The notes under the pieces: model-generated
Told to the model about the DNA's origin: nothing
The model's input: only the letters and a program-made list of their open reading frames with translations
Database searches by the model: none
Program-made: the position numbers and the translations under genes
Source of the DNA: Serratia sp. H1w
GTDB taxonomy: Bacteria > Pseudomonadota > Gammaproteobacteria > Enterobacterales > Enterobacteriaceae
NCBI RefSeq assembly: GCF_000633355.1
Contig: NZ_AYMQ01000059.1
Span: 1-64,000 of the forward strand
Length of the DNA: 64,000 bases
Reading direction: 5' to 3'
Part shown: piece after piece, positions 48,233 through 57,062 of the stretch
Position numbering within the stretch: the stretch's first letter is position 1
Layout of the letters: each line of letters begins with the position of its first letter

Positions 48233-49111
48233 ATGTCCGCAAGCTATCGCATCTTTGATCTTACCTTGAAGCACAAGGAAAACATTTCCCCTTCGCTGCT
48301 GCGCTGCGTGTTTACCGGCCCAGAGGTTCAGCGTATGAAGCTGGAAGCTCCCGATCAGCGTATCAAGTTGCTGTTCCCGGTAGCGGAAGGACAAAACCAG
48401 CCGTTGGCGAATAGCGACGATTGGTACCGCAACTATATGGCGATACCTAAGGAGCAGCGGCCCGTGATGCGTACCTACACGCTGCGGGCGCTGCGCGCTG
48501 TCGAGAATGAAATGGATGTGGAATTTGTGCTCCATGGCGTCAACGGTCCGGCCTCCGCCTGGGCTACGCATGCTGTTGCAGGGGATAAACTGCAAGCCGT
48601 GGCGCCCAATGCCGATTTTGCTGAGGATAGCGGCGGTTATGAGTGGGCCCCTCCGGCGCACACCCAGCAGGCGTTGCTGATTGCCGACGAAACGGCGCTG
48701 CCAGCAGCGATGGGCATTATCGAGCAGTTGGCGCAACAGGCTAACCCGCCGCGTGTGCAGGCTTTCTTCGAAGTCCCGGTGGCGGGAGATTGCCTCGATA
48801 TGGCGAAATTCCCGTTTGCCGAGGTTTACTGGCTGCCACGGGATGTTGGACAACAGCAACTGCACGGAACGCTGCTGGTAGAGTCGGTGCGCCAGCGGGT
48901 TAACATTCCTGCCTCGGCACGGACCGCAGCGCAATCTCTGGCAGAAAACAGTTTGGGCGGGGATTTGCTGTGGGAGCGTGCCGAGGGGGCTAAAACCTTC
49001 TATGCCTGGGTGGCGGCAGAGTCATCGGTGGTGAAAAACCTACGCCGTTATCTGATAGGCGAACGCGATCTGGATCGTTCTACGGTGAACTTTATGGCTT
49101 ATTGGTGCTAA
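48233..49111 (+). CDS. Siderophore-interacting protein, ferric siderophore reductase family
   Basis: 292 aa from ATG 48233 with GGGAGAG upstream, one base after the transporter stop. It has the FAD-binding domain signature RTYTLRAL and VEFVLHG-x-x-GPASAWA followed by AVAPN, and the C-terminal NAD(P)H-binding domain (ALLIADETALPAAMGIIEQL, AWVAAESSVVKNLRRYL). This is the YqjH/ViuB family that reduces ferric siderophores to release iron. The gene completes a synthesis-export-uptake-release set for aerobactin. Confidence 0.9.
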   Translation: MSASYRIFDLTLKHKENISPSLLRCVFTGPEVQRMKLEAPDQRIKLLFPVAEGQNQPLANSDDWYRNYMAIPKEQRPVMRTYTLRALRAVENEMDVEFVLHGVNGPASAWATHAVAGDKLQAVAPNADFAEDSGGYEWAPPAHTQQALLIADETALPAAMGIIEQLAQQANPPRVQAFFEVPVAGDCLDMAKFPFAEVYWLPRDVGQQQLHGTLLVESVRQRVNIPASARTAAQSLAENSLGGDLLWERAEGAKTFYAWVAAESSVVKNLRRYLIGERDLDRSTVNFMAYWC

Positions 49112-49145
49112 GTGAGCCTGTTAAATTGCTGTATCTAATAGTGCT

Positions 49146-49255
49146 ACAGTTGGAAGTTATACAGATCACCTACACGCCGTGAACCCGTCCCTGGGGGCTC
49201 GCAATCGCGCATCCATGCGCTCAACGGTCGGTTAACCTGCATAACTCCCAGCTGT
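49146..49255. repeat. Palindromic intergenic repeat
   Basis: ACAGTTGGAAGTTATAC (49146-49162) is the inverted complement, with 3 mismatches, of GCATAACTCCCAGCTGT (49239-49255). The core holds a GAACCCGTCCCTGGGGGCTC segment typical of repeats found between genes in Serratia and Yersinia. The element is about 110 bp and fills most of the space between the reductase and the RpiR-type regulator. It may act as a terminator for the upstream operon. Confidence 0.6.
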
Positions 49256-49405
49256 CTCAGGCTTAATGTGTCGCGGTAAATTAAATCCCTTCCCCCTTCG
49301 CGGTCTGGTTTTTGAGCTTATAGGGGGGCCCTTATTTCAATACTGGCAGCCGCTTTGGCTGCTGTGTTATGTTCCGCTGCAACGAAAGTTACAGCGGGAG
49401 TAGCG

Positions 49406-50248
49406 ATGAAACAGATTGATGAACGCCTGCGCAGCGAATATCCGCAATTGGCACCGCAAGAGCAGCGGGTGGCCGACTTTATCTTCGATCATTTCGCCGA
49501 CCTGATTGGCTATAACAGCGCCGAACTGGCACGCCTGAGCGGGGTGTCCAAGGCCACCGTCAGCCGTTTGTTCAAGCGACTGGGTTATGCCAGCTATCGT
49601 GCGATGCGTGATGAACTGCGTACCCTGCGTCAAAGCGGTATGCCATTGACCGACAGCCGCGACGCAGTGCAGGGCAACACCTTGCTGGCCCGCCATTACC
49701 AGCAGGAAATGGCCAATCTGACGCACTGGGTGCAACAGATTGATGCGGCACAGTTTGGCGCGGTGATCGCAGCCATGGGGCAATCCCGGCGGCTGGTGTT
49801 GCTGGGCATGCGTAATAGCTATCCCGTCGCGATGCATTTGCGTCAGCAACTCATGCAAGTGCGCGAGCAGGTGCTGTTAATACCTCAGCCAGGCCAGACG
49901 CTGGCCGAAGAGCTGGTGGATCTGGGGCCACAAGACATGGTGGTGGTCGTGGCATTTCGTCGCCGTCCACGTCTGGTACGAGAGGTATTGCAACAGTTGC
50001 AGATCCAGCAAGTGCCGACGCTGTTGATCTGCGAACCGCAGGCCCAGGCACTGATCCCGTTGGCAAGCTGGCATTTGATGGCGCCGCTCGATAGCGTCTC
50101 GGCTTTTGATAGTTACTCCAGCGCCATGAGTTTGGCGAGCCTGCTGAGCAATGCGCTGCTGCATGACAGGTTGTCGCAAGGGCGGCAGCGTATTCATCAG
50201 GTGGCCGATCTGTTCAGCGATCTGGAGGAGTTGGAGCAGCGTAGCTGA
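49406..50248 (+). CDS. RpiR/MurR-family transcriptional regulator
   Basis: 280 aa from ATG 49406 (MKQIDERLRSEYPQLAPQEQRVADFIF), with GGGAG 6-7 bases upstream; the frame also opens at 49355. The N-terminal helix-turn-helix is NSAELARLSGVSKATVSRLFKRLGYASYRAMRDELR. The C-terminal SIS domain (RRLVLLGMRNSYPVAMHLRQQLMQ, DMVVVVAFRRRPRLVREVLQ) would bind a small effector. It precedes the HpxJ/HpxK-like genes on the same strand and probably controls them; RpiR-type regulators also accompany hpx purine genes in Klebsiella. Confidence 0.88.
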   Translation: MKQIDERLRSEYPQLAPQEQRVADFIFDHFADLIGYNSAELARLSGVSKATVSRLFKRLGYASYRAMRDELRTLRQSGMPLTDSRDAVQGNTLLARHYQQEMANLTHWVQQIDAAQFGAVIAAMGQSRRLVLLGMRNSYPVAMHLRQQLMQVREQVLLIPQPGQTLAEELVDLGPQDMVVVVAFRRRPRLVREVLQQLQIQQVPTLLICEPQAQALIPLASWHLMAPLDSVSAFDSYSSAMSLASLLSNALLHDRLSQGRQRIHQVADLFSDLEELEQRS

Positions 50249-50267
50249 ATAACGACCGACTCATTAC

Positions 50268-50293
50268 CAAGGGGCGCTGCATGCTGCGCCTTG
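50268..50293 (+). terminator. Possible terminator after the RpiR gene
   Basis: AAGGGGCGC and GCGCCTT pair around GCATGC in a compact GC-rich hairpin, followed by GATTGAGTCTTTAG. It lies about 20 bases after the regulator stop and suggests that the aminotransferase gene has its own promoter in the remaining 140 bp. Confidence 0.4.
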
Positions 50294-50440
50294 ATTGAGT
50301 CTTTAGTTGCAAAAAAATAATTTAAGAATCTTTTGTTTCATCCTCTCGCGCTTGGCGATAATCTAGCAATAGCTAAAATCCAGCCAGTTTCTGGTGTAGC
50401 CCTCTCCCAAACCAAGTTATTAAGTTGACAAGGAATGAAC

Positions 50441-51685
50441 ATGCTAGCTAACAGCCAATTCGATCAAATCAATCCTCCGCACCGCCTGCTGATGGGCCCA
50501 GGGCCGATCAATGCCGATCCGCGTGTGCTGCGTGCCATGTCCAGCCAACTGATCGGTCAATACGATCCGGCCATGACCGGCTATATGAATCAGGTGATGG
50601 AGCTGTATCGTGCGCTGTTCCGCACGCAGAACCGCTGGACGATGCTGATCGATGGCACTTCTCGTGCCGGTATTGAGGCGATGCTGGTTTCTGCTATCCG
50701 CCCTGGCGATAAAGTGCTGGTGCCGGTATTTGGTCGTTTTGGTCATCTGTTGTGTGAAATTGCCCGCCGTTGCCGTGCGGAAGTGCATACCATCGAAGCA
50801 CCTTGGGGCGAGGTGTTCAGCGCCGATCGGATTGAGGATGCGATCAAGAAAGTACGGCCGCGCCTGTTGCTAACGGTGCAAGGGGATACCTCCACCACCA
50901 TGCTGCAACCGCTGGCGGAATTGGGCGATATCTGCCGCCGCCACGGCGTCTTGTTCTATACCGATGCCACCGCCTCGTTCGCCGGTAACGAATTGGAAAC
51001 CGATGCTTGGGGTCTGGATGCGGTGTCCGCTGGGCTGCAAAAATGCCTGGGTGGCCCTTCTGGCAGTTCTCCGATTACGCTTAGCCCGCAGTTTGAAGAG
51101 ATCGTGCGCCGCCGTAAGTGCGTTGAAGAAGGGATCCGTACTGTCGATCACGCCGACGGTGATGACGAGATGATCTACTCCAACTATTTCGATCTCGGCA
51201 TGATCATGGATTACTGGGGGCCAGAGCGCCTGAACCACCATACGGAAGCGACCAGCATGCTGTTTGCTGCCCGTGAATGCGCACGGGTGATCCTGGAAGA
51301 GGGGCTGGATAACACCATTGCTCGCCATAAGCTGCACGGCGCGGCGATGTTGGCCGGGATCCAGGGAATGGGGCTGGAAGTGTTTGGCGATATCGCCAAC
51401 AAGATGAACAACGTGCTGGGCGTGGTGATCCCACAGGGCATCCATAGCGAACAAGTACGCCAGATGATGCTCAATGACTTCGCCATTGAAATCGGCACCT
51501 CGTTTGGTCCGTTGCAGGGCAAGATCTGGCGGATCGGCACCATGGGCTATAACGCGCGCAAAGACTGCGTGCTGCAAACTCTGGCCGCGCTGGAAGCGGT
51601 ATTGAACCGTCTTGGTTTCGTCAGCCCGCAGGGGGAAGCGATGCAGGCTGCATGGAATATTTACGGCGCTGAACGCCAGGGATGA
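50441..51685 (+). CDS. Ureidoglycine/alanine-glyoxylate aminotransferase family (PucG/HpxJ-like)
   Basis: 414 aa from ATG 50441, which has AAGGA 6 bases upstream (an ATG at 50435 lies on top of that site). Fold type I PLP enzyme: LLMGPGPINADPRVLRAMSSQLIGQYDP, DGTSRAGIEAML, VQGDTSTTMLQPL, FYTDATASFAGNELETDAWGLDAVSAGLQKCLGGPSG with the PLP lysine in QKCLGG. The family includes (S)-ureidoglycine-glyoxylate aminotransferase of purine breakdown. Pairing with an allantoate-amidohydrolase-like gene (4-base overlap) favours that role over generic alanine-glyoxylate transamination. Confidence 0.82.
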   Translation: MLANSQFDQINPPHRLLMGPGPINADPRVLRAMSSQLIGQYDPAMTGYMNQVMELYRALFRTQNRWTMLIDGTSRAGIEAMLVSAIRPGDKVLVPVFGRFGHLLCEIARRCRAEVHTIEAPWGEVFSADRIEDAIKKVRPRLLLTVQGDTSTTMLQPLAELGDICRRHGVLFYTDATASFAGNELETDAWGLDAVSAGLQKCLGGPSGSSPITLSPQFEEIVRRRKCVEEGIRTVDHADGDDEMIYSNYFDLGMIMDYWGPERLNHHTEATSMLFAARECARVILEEGLDNTIARHKLHGAAMLAGIQGMGLEVFGDIANKMNNVLGVVIPQGIHSEQVRQMMLNDFAIEIGTSFGPLQGKIWRIGTMGYNARKDCVLQTLAALEAVLNRLGFVSPQGEAMQAAWNIYGAERQG

Positions 51686-52962
51686 TCGCTCAGGAGGCGG
51701 AGCAGGCCGCAGCCAGAGTGATGGCTCGCTGTGACGAACTGGCGGCAATCAGCAGTTCGCCTGGTCAACTGACGCGGGTTTACCTCTCCCCGGAACATCT
51801 GCGCGCCAACCAGTTGGTAGGGAACTGGATGCGTGAGCTGGGGATGAAGGTCTGGCAAGACGGCGTGGGTAACATCTGCGGACGTTACGAAGGAACGCAA
51901 CCGTCTGCACCGGCGCTGCTGCTTGGCTCTCATCTGGATACGGTACGTAACGCAGGGCGCTACGATGGCATGTTGGGTGTGTTGACCGCGCTCGAAGTTG
52001 TTGCGTTCCTGCATAGCCGCAAGCGGCGCTTGCCGCAGGCGATCGAAGTGATCGGTTTTGCCGATGAAGAAGGGACGCGTTTTGGCATTACCTTGCTCGG
52101 TAGCAAAGGGATCACCGGGCAGTGGGCGGCAAATTGGCTGGCATGTACCGATGCCGAGGGCGTCAGTGTCGCCGAGGCTATGCGTGACGCAGGGTTGGAT
52201 CCCGCGGCTGTGGGGTCTGCCGAGCGTGCACAGGACTCGATTTGTGCCTATCTCGAACTGCATATCGAACAGGGGCCTTGCCTTGAGGCTGCCGATCTGG
52301 CGCTGGGCGTGGTCACTGCGATTAATGCGGCTCGCCGTCTCAACTGTACCTTTACCGGGCATGCTGGTCATGCTGGCACTGTGCCTATGGAGCTGCGCCG
52401 GGATGCGCTTGCTGCCGCCGCTGAATGGATGGTGGCGGTTGAGCGGCTCACCGTGGAATGCGATCCACATGTCGTCGCAACGGTTGGTCAGATCGACAGT
52501 TTGCCGGGAGCTATCAATGTGATCCCTGGACTTGTCAGGTTATCCCTCGATATTCGTGGCCCGCAAGTTGAGCAGCTAGATACGCTGCTAACTGAATTAT
52601 TGGCACAGGCGCAGAGCATTGGCGCACGTCGCGGGATCCGCTTCGACAGTGAGGAATTCTATCGTATAGCGGCCACTGCCTGTGACCAGAAATTGCAACA
52701 GCGTTGGAATGAGGCGGTGATGCAGGTGCAAGGGAGTTGCCTGAAATTGCCTAGCGGTGCAGGGCATGATGCCATTGCAATCGCCGCTCGTTGGCCGGTG
52801 GGGATGCTGTTTGTCCGTTGTGCTGGGGGCATCAGCCACCATCCCGATGAGGCGGTAACCCTCTCCGACGTAGCGTTGGCGATCCAGGCTTACTGCCAGG
52901 TTGTCGTGACCCCTCACCCCAACCCTCTCCCACAGGGAGAGGGAGCTGATCGGAGCACTTGA
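51682..52962 (+). CDS. Allantoate amidohydrolase / N-carbamoylase family (AllC/HpxK-like)
   Basis: 426 aa. M20 dinuclear metallopeptidase fold: LLLGSHLDTVRNAGRYDGMLGVLTALEVV (metal His/Asp), FADEEGTRFGITLLGSKGITG (Glu pair), LELHIEQGP, the dimer domain with FTGHAGHAGTVPMELRRDALAAAAE, and SGAGHDAIAIA with a C-terminal GISHHPDEAVTLSDVALA. It hydrolyses allantoate-type ureides. The last 16 or so residues (VTPHPNPLPQGEGADRST) are encoded by an intergenic repeat element, not by family sequence, so the native C-terminus has been replaced. ATG overlaps the aminotransferase stop. Confidence 0.88.
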   Translation: MIAQEAEQAAARVMARCDELAAISSSPGQLTRVYLSPEHLRANQLVGNWMRELGMKVWQDGVGNICGRYEGTQPSAPALLLGSHLDTVRNAGRYDGMLGVLTALEVVAFLHSRKRRLPQAIEVIGFADEEGTRFGITLLGSKGITGQWAANWLACTDAEGVSVAEAMRDAGLDPAAVGSAERAQDSICAYLELHIEQGPCLEAADLALGVVTAINAARRLNCTFTGHAGHAGTVPMELRRDALAAAAEWMVAVERLTVECDPHVVATVGQIDSLPGAINVIPGLVRLSLDIRGPQVEQLDTLLTELLAQAQSIGARRGIRFDSEEFYRIAATACDQKLQQRWNEAVMQVQGSCLKLPSGAGHDAIAIAARWPVGMLFVRCAGGISHHPDEAVTLSDVALAIQAYCQVVVTPHPNPLPQGEGADRST

Positions 52963-53048
52963 TTAGTCTGTGCTACAGTGGGAAATATAGAAATATCAAC
53001 GAACTCGATCGGTCCCCTCGCCCTTTGGGAGAGGGTTAGGGTGAGGGG
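52910..53048. repeat. Inverted-repeat intergenic element, copy A
   Basis: 139 bp with 22-bp arms: CCCCTCACCCCAACCCTCTCCC (52910-52931) against 53027-53048, 21 of 22 pairs. The interior includes CGAACTCGATCGGTCCCCTC (53000-53019), shared exactly with copy B at 57010-57029. The left arm lies inside the 3' end of the HpxK-like gene and supplies its last codons and stop. The element separates convergent genes and could terminate both. Confidence 0.85.
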
Positions 53049-53059
53049 CATCTGTTGAC

Positions 53060-53833
53060 TCAATCGTGCAGTAAAAAGCTATCCGCATCACGCCAGGCAG
53101 GAAACGCCGTACGGTAGGTTTGCAGCGTTTCCAGCGAAAGCTCGGCATCCAGCCTTGCTGCCTGACCCGGTTCTGCGCTGGCCAAGCGTTCCCCCTGCGG
53201 GCTGACGATCAGGCTGTCACCGCTGTAGTTCAGACCGTTACCATCCTCGCCCACGCGGTTGCAACCCGCTACGTAAGTCTGGTTTTCAATCGCCCGCGCA
53301 GCCAGCAGCGTTTGCCAATGCATGCTGCGCGCAGCGGGCCAGTTGGCCACGTACAGAGCCAGATCGTAATCCTGCTGATAGCGGGACCACACCGGGAAGC
53401 GCAGGTCATAACAGATTTGCGGCAGGATACGCCAGCCGCGCCATTCGAAAATAGTGCGCTGCTTACCAGCCTGATAATGCAGGTGCTCGCCAGCCATACG
53501 GAACAGATGGCGTTTATCATAGCCATGCACCTTGCCGCCGGGTTCTACCAGCAGGAAACGGTTAACCGCTCCTTCAGGCGTTTTTAACGCCACGCTGCCC
53601 CCCACCAAGGCGTTGGTTTTCACCGCCCAGGTGTGCAGCCAGTCGATGACCTGCTGTTCTGGCAGCGCACTTTCCCCGGCATCCATGGCAAAGCCGGTGG
53701 TAAACATTTCCGGCAGCACAATCAGATCGCGGCCGGTAATTGCAGGCAGCAAGGCATCAAACTGACGCAGGTTGGCTTCACCTTGGCGCCAGACCAGCGG
53801 TTGCTGCAACAGGGTAATTTTTAGAGTCGACAT
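53060..53833 (-). CDS. yafV: Omega-amidase YafV (nitrilase family), methionine salvage partner
   Basis: 257 aa from ATG 53833 (MSTLKITLLQQPLVWRQGEANL); upstream in-frame starts lie deep in mtnE. Nitrilase triad: Glu in LIVLPEMFTTGF, Lys in GYDKRHLFRM, Cys in LPQICYDLRFPVW. It hydrolyses alpha-ketoglutaramate, the co-product when MtnE uses glutamine as amino donor. Its start lies 13 bases inside the end of mtnE, so the two are co-translated. In E. coli yafV lies near fadE, as here. Confidence 0.9.
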   Translation of the reverse strand: MSTLKITLLQQPLVWRQGEANLRQFDALLPAITGRDLIVLPEMFTTGFAMDAGESALPEQQVIDWLHTWAVKTNALVGGSVALKTPEGAVNRFLLVEPGGKVHGYDKRHLFRMAGEHLHYQAGKQRTIFEWRGWRILPQICYDLRFPVWSRYQQDYDLALYVANWPAARSMHWQTLLAARAIENQTYVAGCNRVGEDGNGLNYSGDSLIVSPQGERLASAEPGQAARLDAELSLETLQTYRTAFPAWRDADSFLLHD

Positions 53834-54981
53834 AGGCGCTCCGCAGCGGTATCCAGCGTGGCATCTTGCTTGGCGAAGCACAGCCGGATCAGTTTATGGG
53901 GGAAAGGATCGGCACAGAAGACGGACAGCGGGATCGCCGCCACGCCTGCGTGCTCGGTCAACCAATGGCAGAAGGCAACGTCATCCAGATCGGAGATGGC
54001 GCTGTAATCGGCCAGCAAGAAATAGGTGCCTTCGCAGGGCAGAATTTCCAGTCTGCTGTTAGCCAGCGCCTGCACGAAACGATCACGCTTGGCACGATAA
54101 AACGCCGGTAATTGCTGCCAGTGCTCCGGCTCGTTGCGCAGCATATCGGCCAGTGCCAGCTGTGCCGGGGTATTGACGGAGAACGTCAGATACTGGTGAA
54201 CCTTGCGTACCTCTGCGCTCAACGCCTCTGGAGCCACGCAGTAACCCACTTTCCAGCCGGTCATATGGAAGGTTTTACCAAACGAGGAAACGGCAATCGC
54301 TCGCTGACGCAGTTGCGGATGGGCCAGCACGCTGGCATGTCCTCCTTTGGCAAAGCAGATATGTTCGTAAACCTCATCGCTCAGGATATAGATCTCCCGA
54401 TCGGCGATTGCGGCCCAGAGTTGCTGCATATCTTCAGCCGACCAAGCTGTGGCGGAGGGATTTTGCGGAGTATTGAGGATCACCAGCCGGGTGCGCGGTG
54501 AGAGCTGCTCGGCAAAGTGTTGCCAATCCACTTTGAAGGCCGGTGGTTGCAGCGCAATGCGTTTCAATACACCGCCGGAAAGTTGTACCGCCGGGGCGTA
54601 GCTGTCGTAGCTGGGGTCGAAACAAATGACTTCATCACCAGCGCGCACCAGGGCGCTGATCGCGGCGAACAACGCTTCGGTGGCACCGGCGGTGACGGTC
54701 ACTTCGCTATTGGCATCCGGCTGCCAGCCATAAAGCTGGGCGGTTTTTTCCGCAATGGCTTCACGCAACGGTGCAGCACCGGTCATCGGGGCATATTGGT
54801 TCGCACCCTGGCTGACGTGCCAGCTCAGACGCTGTTTTAAATACTCCGGGCCATCAAAATCCGGAAAGCCTTGCGACAGGTTGATCGCCTGATGCTGCTG
54901 CGCCAGAGCGCTCATCTGGGTAAAGATGGTGGTACCGAGTTCAGGTAACTTGCTGGCTGGGATCGGGGCTTCGGTGCTCAT
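53821..54981 (-). CDS. mtnE: Methionine aminotransferase of methionine salvage (YbdL/MtnE type)
   Basis: 386 aa, fold type I aminotransferase: INLSQGFPDFDGPEYLK, GANQYAPMTGAAPLREAIA, VTAGATEALFAAISALV, LNTPQNPSATAWS, ILSDEVYEHICF, and the PLP lysine in SSFGKTFHMTGWKVGY. It converts 2-keto-4-methylthiobutyrate to methionine, the last step of the cycle. It is divergent from mtnB, with MetJ-type boxes between. The ribosome site (AGGAG) lies unusually far, 13 bases, from the ATG. Confidence 0.9.
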   Translation of the reverse strand: MSTEAPIPASKLPELGTTIFTQMSALAQQHQAINLSQGFPDFDGPEYLKQRLSWHVSQGANQYAPMTGAAPLREAIAEKTAQLYGWQPDANSEVTVTAGATEALFAAISALVRAGDEVICFDPSYDSYAPAVQLSGGVLKRIALQPPAFKVDWQHFAEQLSPRTRLVILNTPQNPSATAWSAEDMQQLWAAIADREIYILSDEVYEHICFAKGGHASVLAHPQLRQRAIAVSSFGKTFHMTGWKVGYCVAPEALSAEVRKVHQYLTFSVNTPAQLALADMLRNEPEHWQQLPAFYRAKRDRFVQALANSRLEILPCEGTYFLLADYSAISDLDDVAFCHWLTEHAGVAAIPLSVFCADPFPHKLIRLCFAKQDATLDTAAERLCRL

Positions 54982-55047
54982 TTCAGGCTAATTCTCCTGG
55001 CGCTTATGTTGCGAATAATATAGCACGATGTTAATGTTTGGCAATCA

Positions 55048-55063
55048 AGACGTTTAGATGGCT
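55048..55063. promoter_or_regulatory. MetJ operator (met boxes) at the mtnE/mtnB divergent promoter
   Basis: AGACGTTT (55048-55055) and AGATGGCT (55056-55063) are adjacent 8-mers matching the met box AGACGTCT at 7 and 6 of 8 positions. They end 18 bp before the mtnB start and lie in the 100-bp divergent region. Tandem 8-bp boxes are the known MetJ-SAM operator design; binding here is inferred. Confidence 0.7.
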
Positions 55064-55081
55064 ATCAGGAAGAATGACCGA

Positions 55082-55696
55082 ATGACGGAAAACCCGCAAT
55101 TAGATGCCTTATTGGCGGCCTGCCACTGGATCGGTGAGAAGGGCTGGTGTCCGGCGACCGGCGGCAATATGTCGCTGCGCCTTGACGAACAACGCTGCCT
55201 GGTGACCGAATCCGGCAAAGACAAGGGCAGCCTGAACGAGCAGGATTTATTGCTGGTGGAAACGGCGAACAACCATGTTCCCAGTGGCCGCACGCCTTCG
55301 GCAGAAACCGGCCTGCATACGCTGATCTACCGGCTCTATCCCGCGGTAGGTGCCATCTTGCATACCCATTCGGTCAATGCCACCGTGCTTTCCCGTGTGG
55401 AGAAAAGCGCTGCGCTGGTACTGCAAGGGTATGAAATGCAAAAATCCCTCAGCGGCCAGAAGAGCCATCTCGATAGCGTCAGCATCCCCATTTTTGATAA
55501 CGATCAGGACATTCCGGCGCTGGCTGCGCGCGTAGCGGCTTTTGCCGAGGTAACGCCGTTGCAGTACGGTTTTCTGGTGCGTGGCCACGGCTTGTATTGC
55601 TGGGGCAATCAGGTGGCGGAAGCACGCCGCCATCTTGAAGGGCTGGAGTTCCTGTTCCAGTGCGAACTACAACGCCGTTTACTGGAGGCCAAATGA
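55082..55696 (+). CDS. mtnB: Methylthioribulose-1-phosphate dehydratase
   Basis: 204 aa from ATG 55082 ([22 protein letters not shown]), with AGGAAG 9 bases upstream; the ATG at 55058 lies within the met boxes and is not favoured. Class II aldolase fold: [42 protein letters not shown], and zinc ligands in [15 protein letters not shown] and [10 protein letters not shown]. It dehydrates methylthioribulose 1-phosphate. It is the first gene of mtnBCD. Confidence 0.95.
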   Translation: MTENPQLDALLAACHWIGEKGWCPATGGNMSLRLDEQRCLVTESGKDKGSLNEQDLLLVETANNHVPSGRTPSAETGLHTLIYRLYPAVGAILHTHSVNATVLSRVEKSAALVLQGYEMQKSLSGQKSHLDSVSIPIFDNDQDIPALAARVAAFAEVTPLQYGFLVRGHGLYCWGNQVAEARRHLEGLEFLFQCELQRRLLEAK

Positions 55697-56379
55697 TCCG
55701 CGCCATCGTCACCGATATTGAAGGCACCACCAGCGATATCCGCTTTGTGCATCAGGTGCTGTTCCCCTATGCCCGTGAGCGACTGGGGGAGTTTATCCGC
55801 AGCCATTATAACGACGCTGAAGTGGCGGCACCGCTGGCAGCATTGCGTGAAGAGATTGCCCAGCCGGATGCGGATAATGAACAGCTAATCACTGCGCTTT
55901 ACCGCTTTATGGATGAGGATCGCAAATCTACCGCGCTGAAAGCCTTGCAGGGCATCATTTGGCGAAGCGGCTACCATAATGGCGATTTCCAGGGGCATCT
56001 GTACCCGGAAGTGGCCACACAGTTAGCCGCCTGGCAGCAGCAAGGGCTGACGCTGTACGTCTACTCTTCCGGCTCGGTTGAAGCGCAAAAACTGCTGTTT
56101 GGCTACAGCGATGCCGGAGATTTGCAGCCGCTGTTCAGCGGTTACTTTGATACGCACGTGGGGGCCAAGCGTGAAAGTGCCTCTTATCAGAATATCGCCC
56201 AGGCTATCGGTCTGGAGCCAACAGAACTGCTGTTCCTGTCCGATATCCATCAGGAGCTGGATGCAGCCCGGCAGGCGGGTTGGCATACCTGCCAACTGAT
56301 CCGCGATGACGCCGATCCGCACAGCCAGCACCGGCAGGTTAACCGTTTTGATCACATCGAGTTAGGGGAGTTTGTCTGA
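55693..56379 (+). CDS. mtnC: Enolase-phosphatase of methionine salvage
   Basis: 228 aa from ATG 55693 ([31 protein letters not shown]); ATGA overlap with mtnB. HAD motifs: DIEGT (motif I), [16 protein letters not shown] (motif II), KRESASY (motif III Lys) and [21 protein letters not shown] (motif IV). It enolises and dephosphorylates diketo-methylthiopentyl phosphate to the acireductone. Confidence 0.95.
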   Translation: MIRAIVTDIEGTTSDIRFVHQVLFPYARERLGEFIRSHYNDAEVAAPLAALREEIAQPDADNEQLITALYRFMDEDRKSTALKALQGIIWRSGYHNGDFQGHLYPEVATQLAAWQQQGLTLYVYSSGSVEAQKLLFGYSDAGDLQPLFSGYFDTHVGAKRESASYQNIAQAIGLEPTELLFLSDIHQELDAARQAGWHTCQLIRDDADPHSQHRQVNRFDHIELGEFV

Positions 56380-56921
56380 TGAGTGGATTGACCATTTTTA
56401 GCGATCAACAGCCGCAGCAGCCATTGTGGCAGAGCCAGGATGCGCAGGCTATCCAGCAGCAGTTAGCGCAGATTGGCGTGCGTTTTGAGCGTTGGCAGGC
56501 AGATCGCGAACTGGGGGACAACCCGCAGCCGGAAGCGGTGATCGCCGCCTATCAGCATGAAATCGACCGGTTGGTGGCAGAAAAGGGCTATCAAAGCTGG
56601 GATGTCATCAGCATGCGGCCGGATAACGCCCAGCGTGAAGTGCTGCGGGAGAAATTCCTGGCCGAACATACCCATGGTGAGGATGAAGTGCGCTTCTTTG
56701 TGGCAGGGGCGGGGCTGTTTTGCCTGCATCTAGAAGGGAAAATCTTCCAGATCCTGTGTGAGAAGAACGATCTGATCTCGGTGCCAGCCAACACTCGCCA
56801 CTGGTTTGATATGGGTTCGGCACCCAGTTTCACCGCCATCCGCGTATTCGATAACCCGGAAGGTTGGGTAGCCCATTTCACCGGCGACAAGATTGCCGCA
56901 GCCTATCCAACATTAGATTGA
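56379..56921 (+). CDS. mtnD: Acireductone dioxygenase
   Basis: 180 aa, start overlapping the mtnC stop by one base (TGATG). The cupin metal site is [26 protein letters not shown] (His, His, Glu) with the fourth ligand in [12 protein letters not shown]. It oxidises the acireductone to 2-keto-4-methylthiobutyrate and formate with iron, or off-pathway products with nickel. Length is usual. Confidence 0.95.
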   Translation: MSGLTIFSDQQPQQPLWQSQDAQAIQQQLAQIGVRFERWQADRELGDNPQPEAVIAAYQHEIDRLVAEKGYQSWDVISMRPDNAQREVLREKFLAEHTHGEDEVRFFVAGAGLFCLHLEGKIFQILCEKNDLISVPANTRHWFDMGSAPSFTAIRVFDNPEGWVAHFTGDKIAAAYPTLD

Positions 56922-56931
56922 GTCCATACAG

Positions 56932-57057
56932 CCCCTCACCCCAACCCTCTCCCACAGGGCGAGGGAGCTGGTACGGTGTCGTGGTCAAGTTTCGCGCTCG
57001 AACCAATAGCGAACTCGATCGGTCCCCTCTCCCTGTGGGAGAGGGCTAGGGTGAGGG
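56932..57057. repeat. Inverted-repeat intergenic element, copy B
   Basis: 126 bp, bounded by the same 22-bp left arm as copy A (56932-56953, identical) and a right arm at 57037-57058 with two changes. It lies in the convergent gap between mtnD and mtnA, ending 5 bases before the mtnA stop. A 20-bp interior segment is identical to copy A, while the rest of the interior differs in sequence and length. Confidence 0.85.
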
Positions 57058-57062
57058 TATCG

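Noticed and set aside
52910-53048. Repeats considered as a CRISPR array
   Set aside because: Only a two-arm inverted repeat is present, with no regular spacers; no CRISPR array or cas gene was seen in the window.
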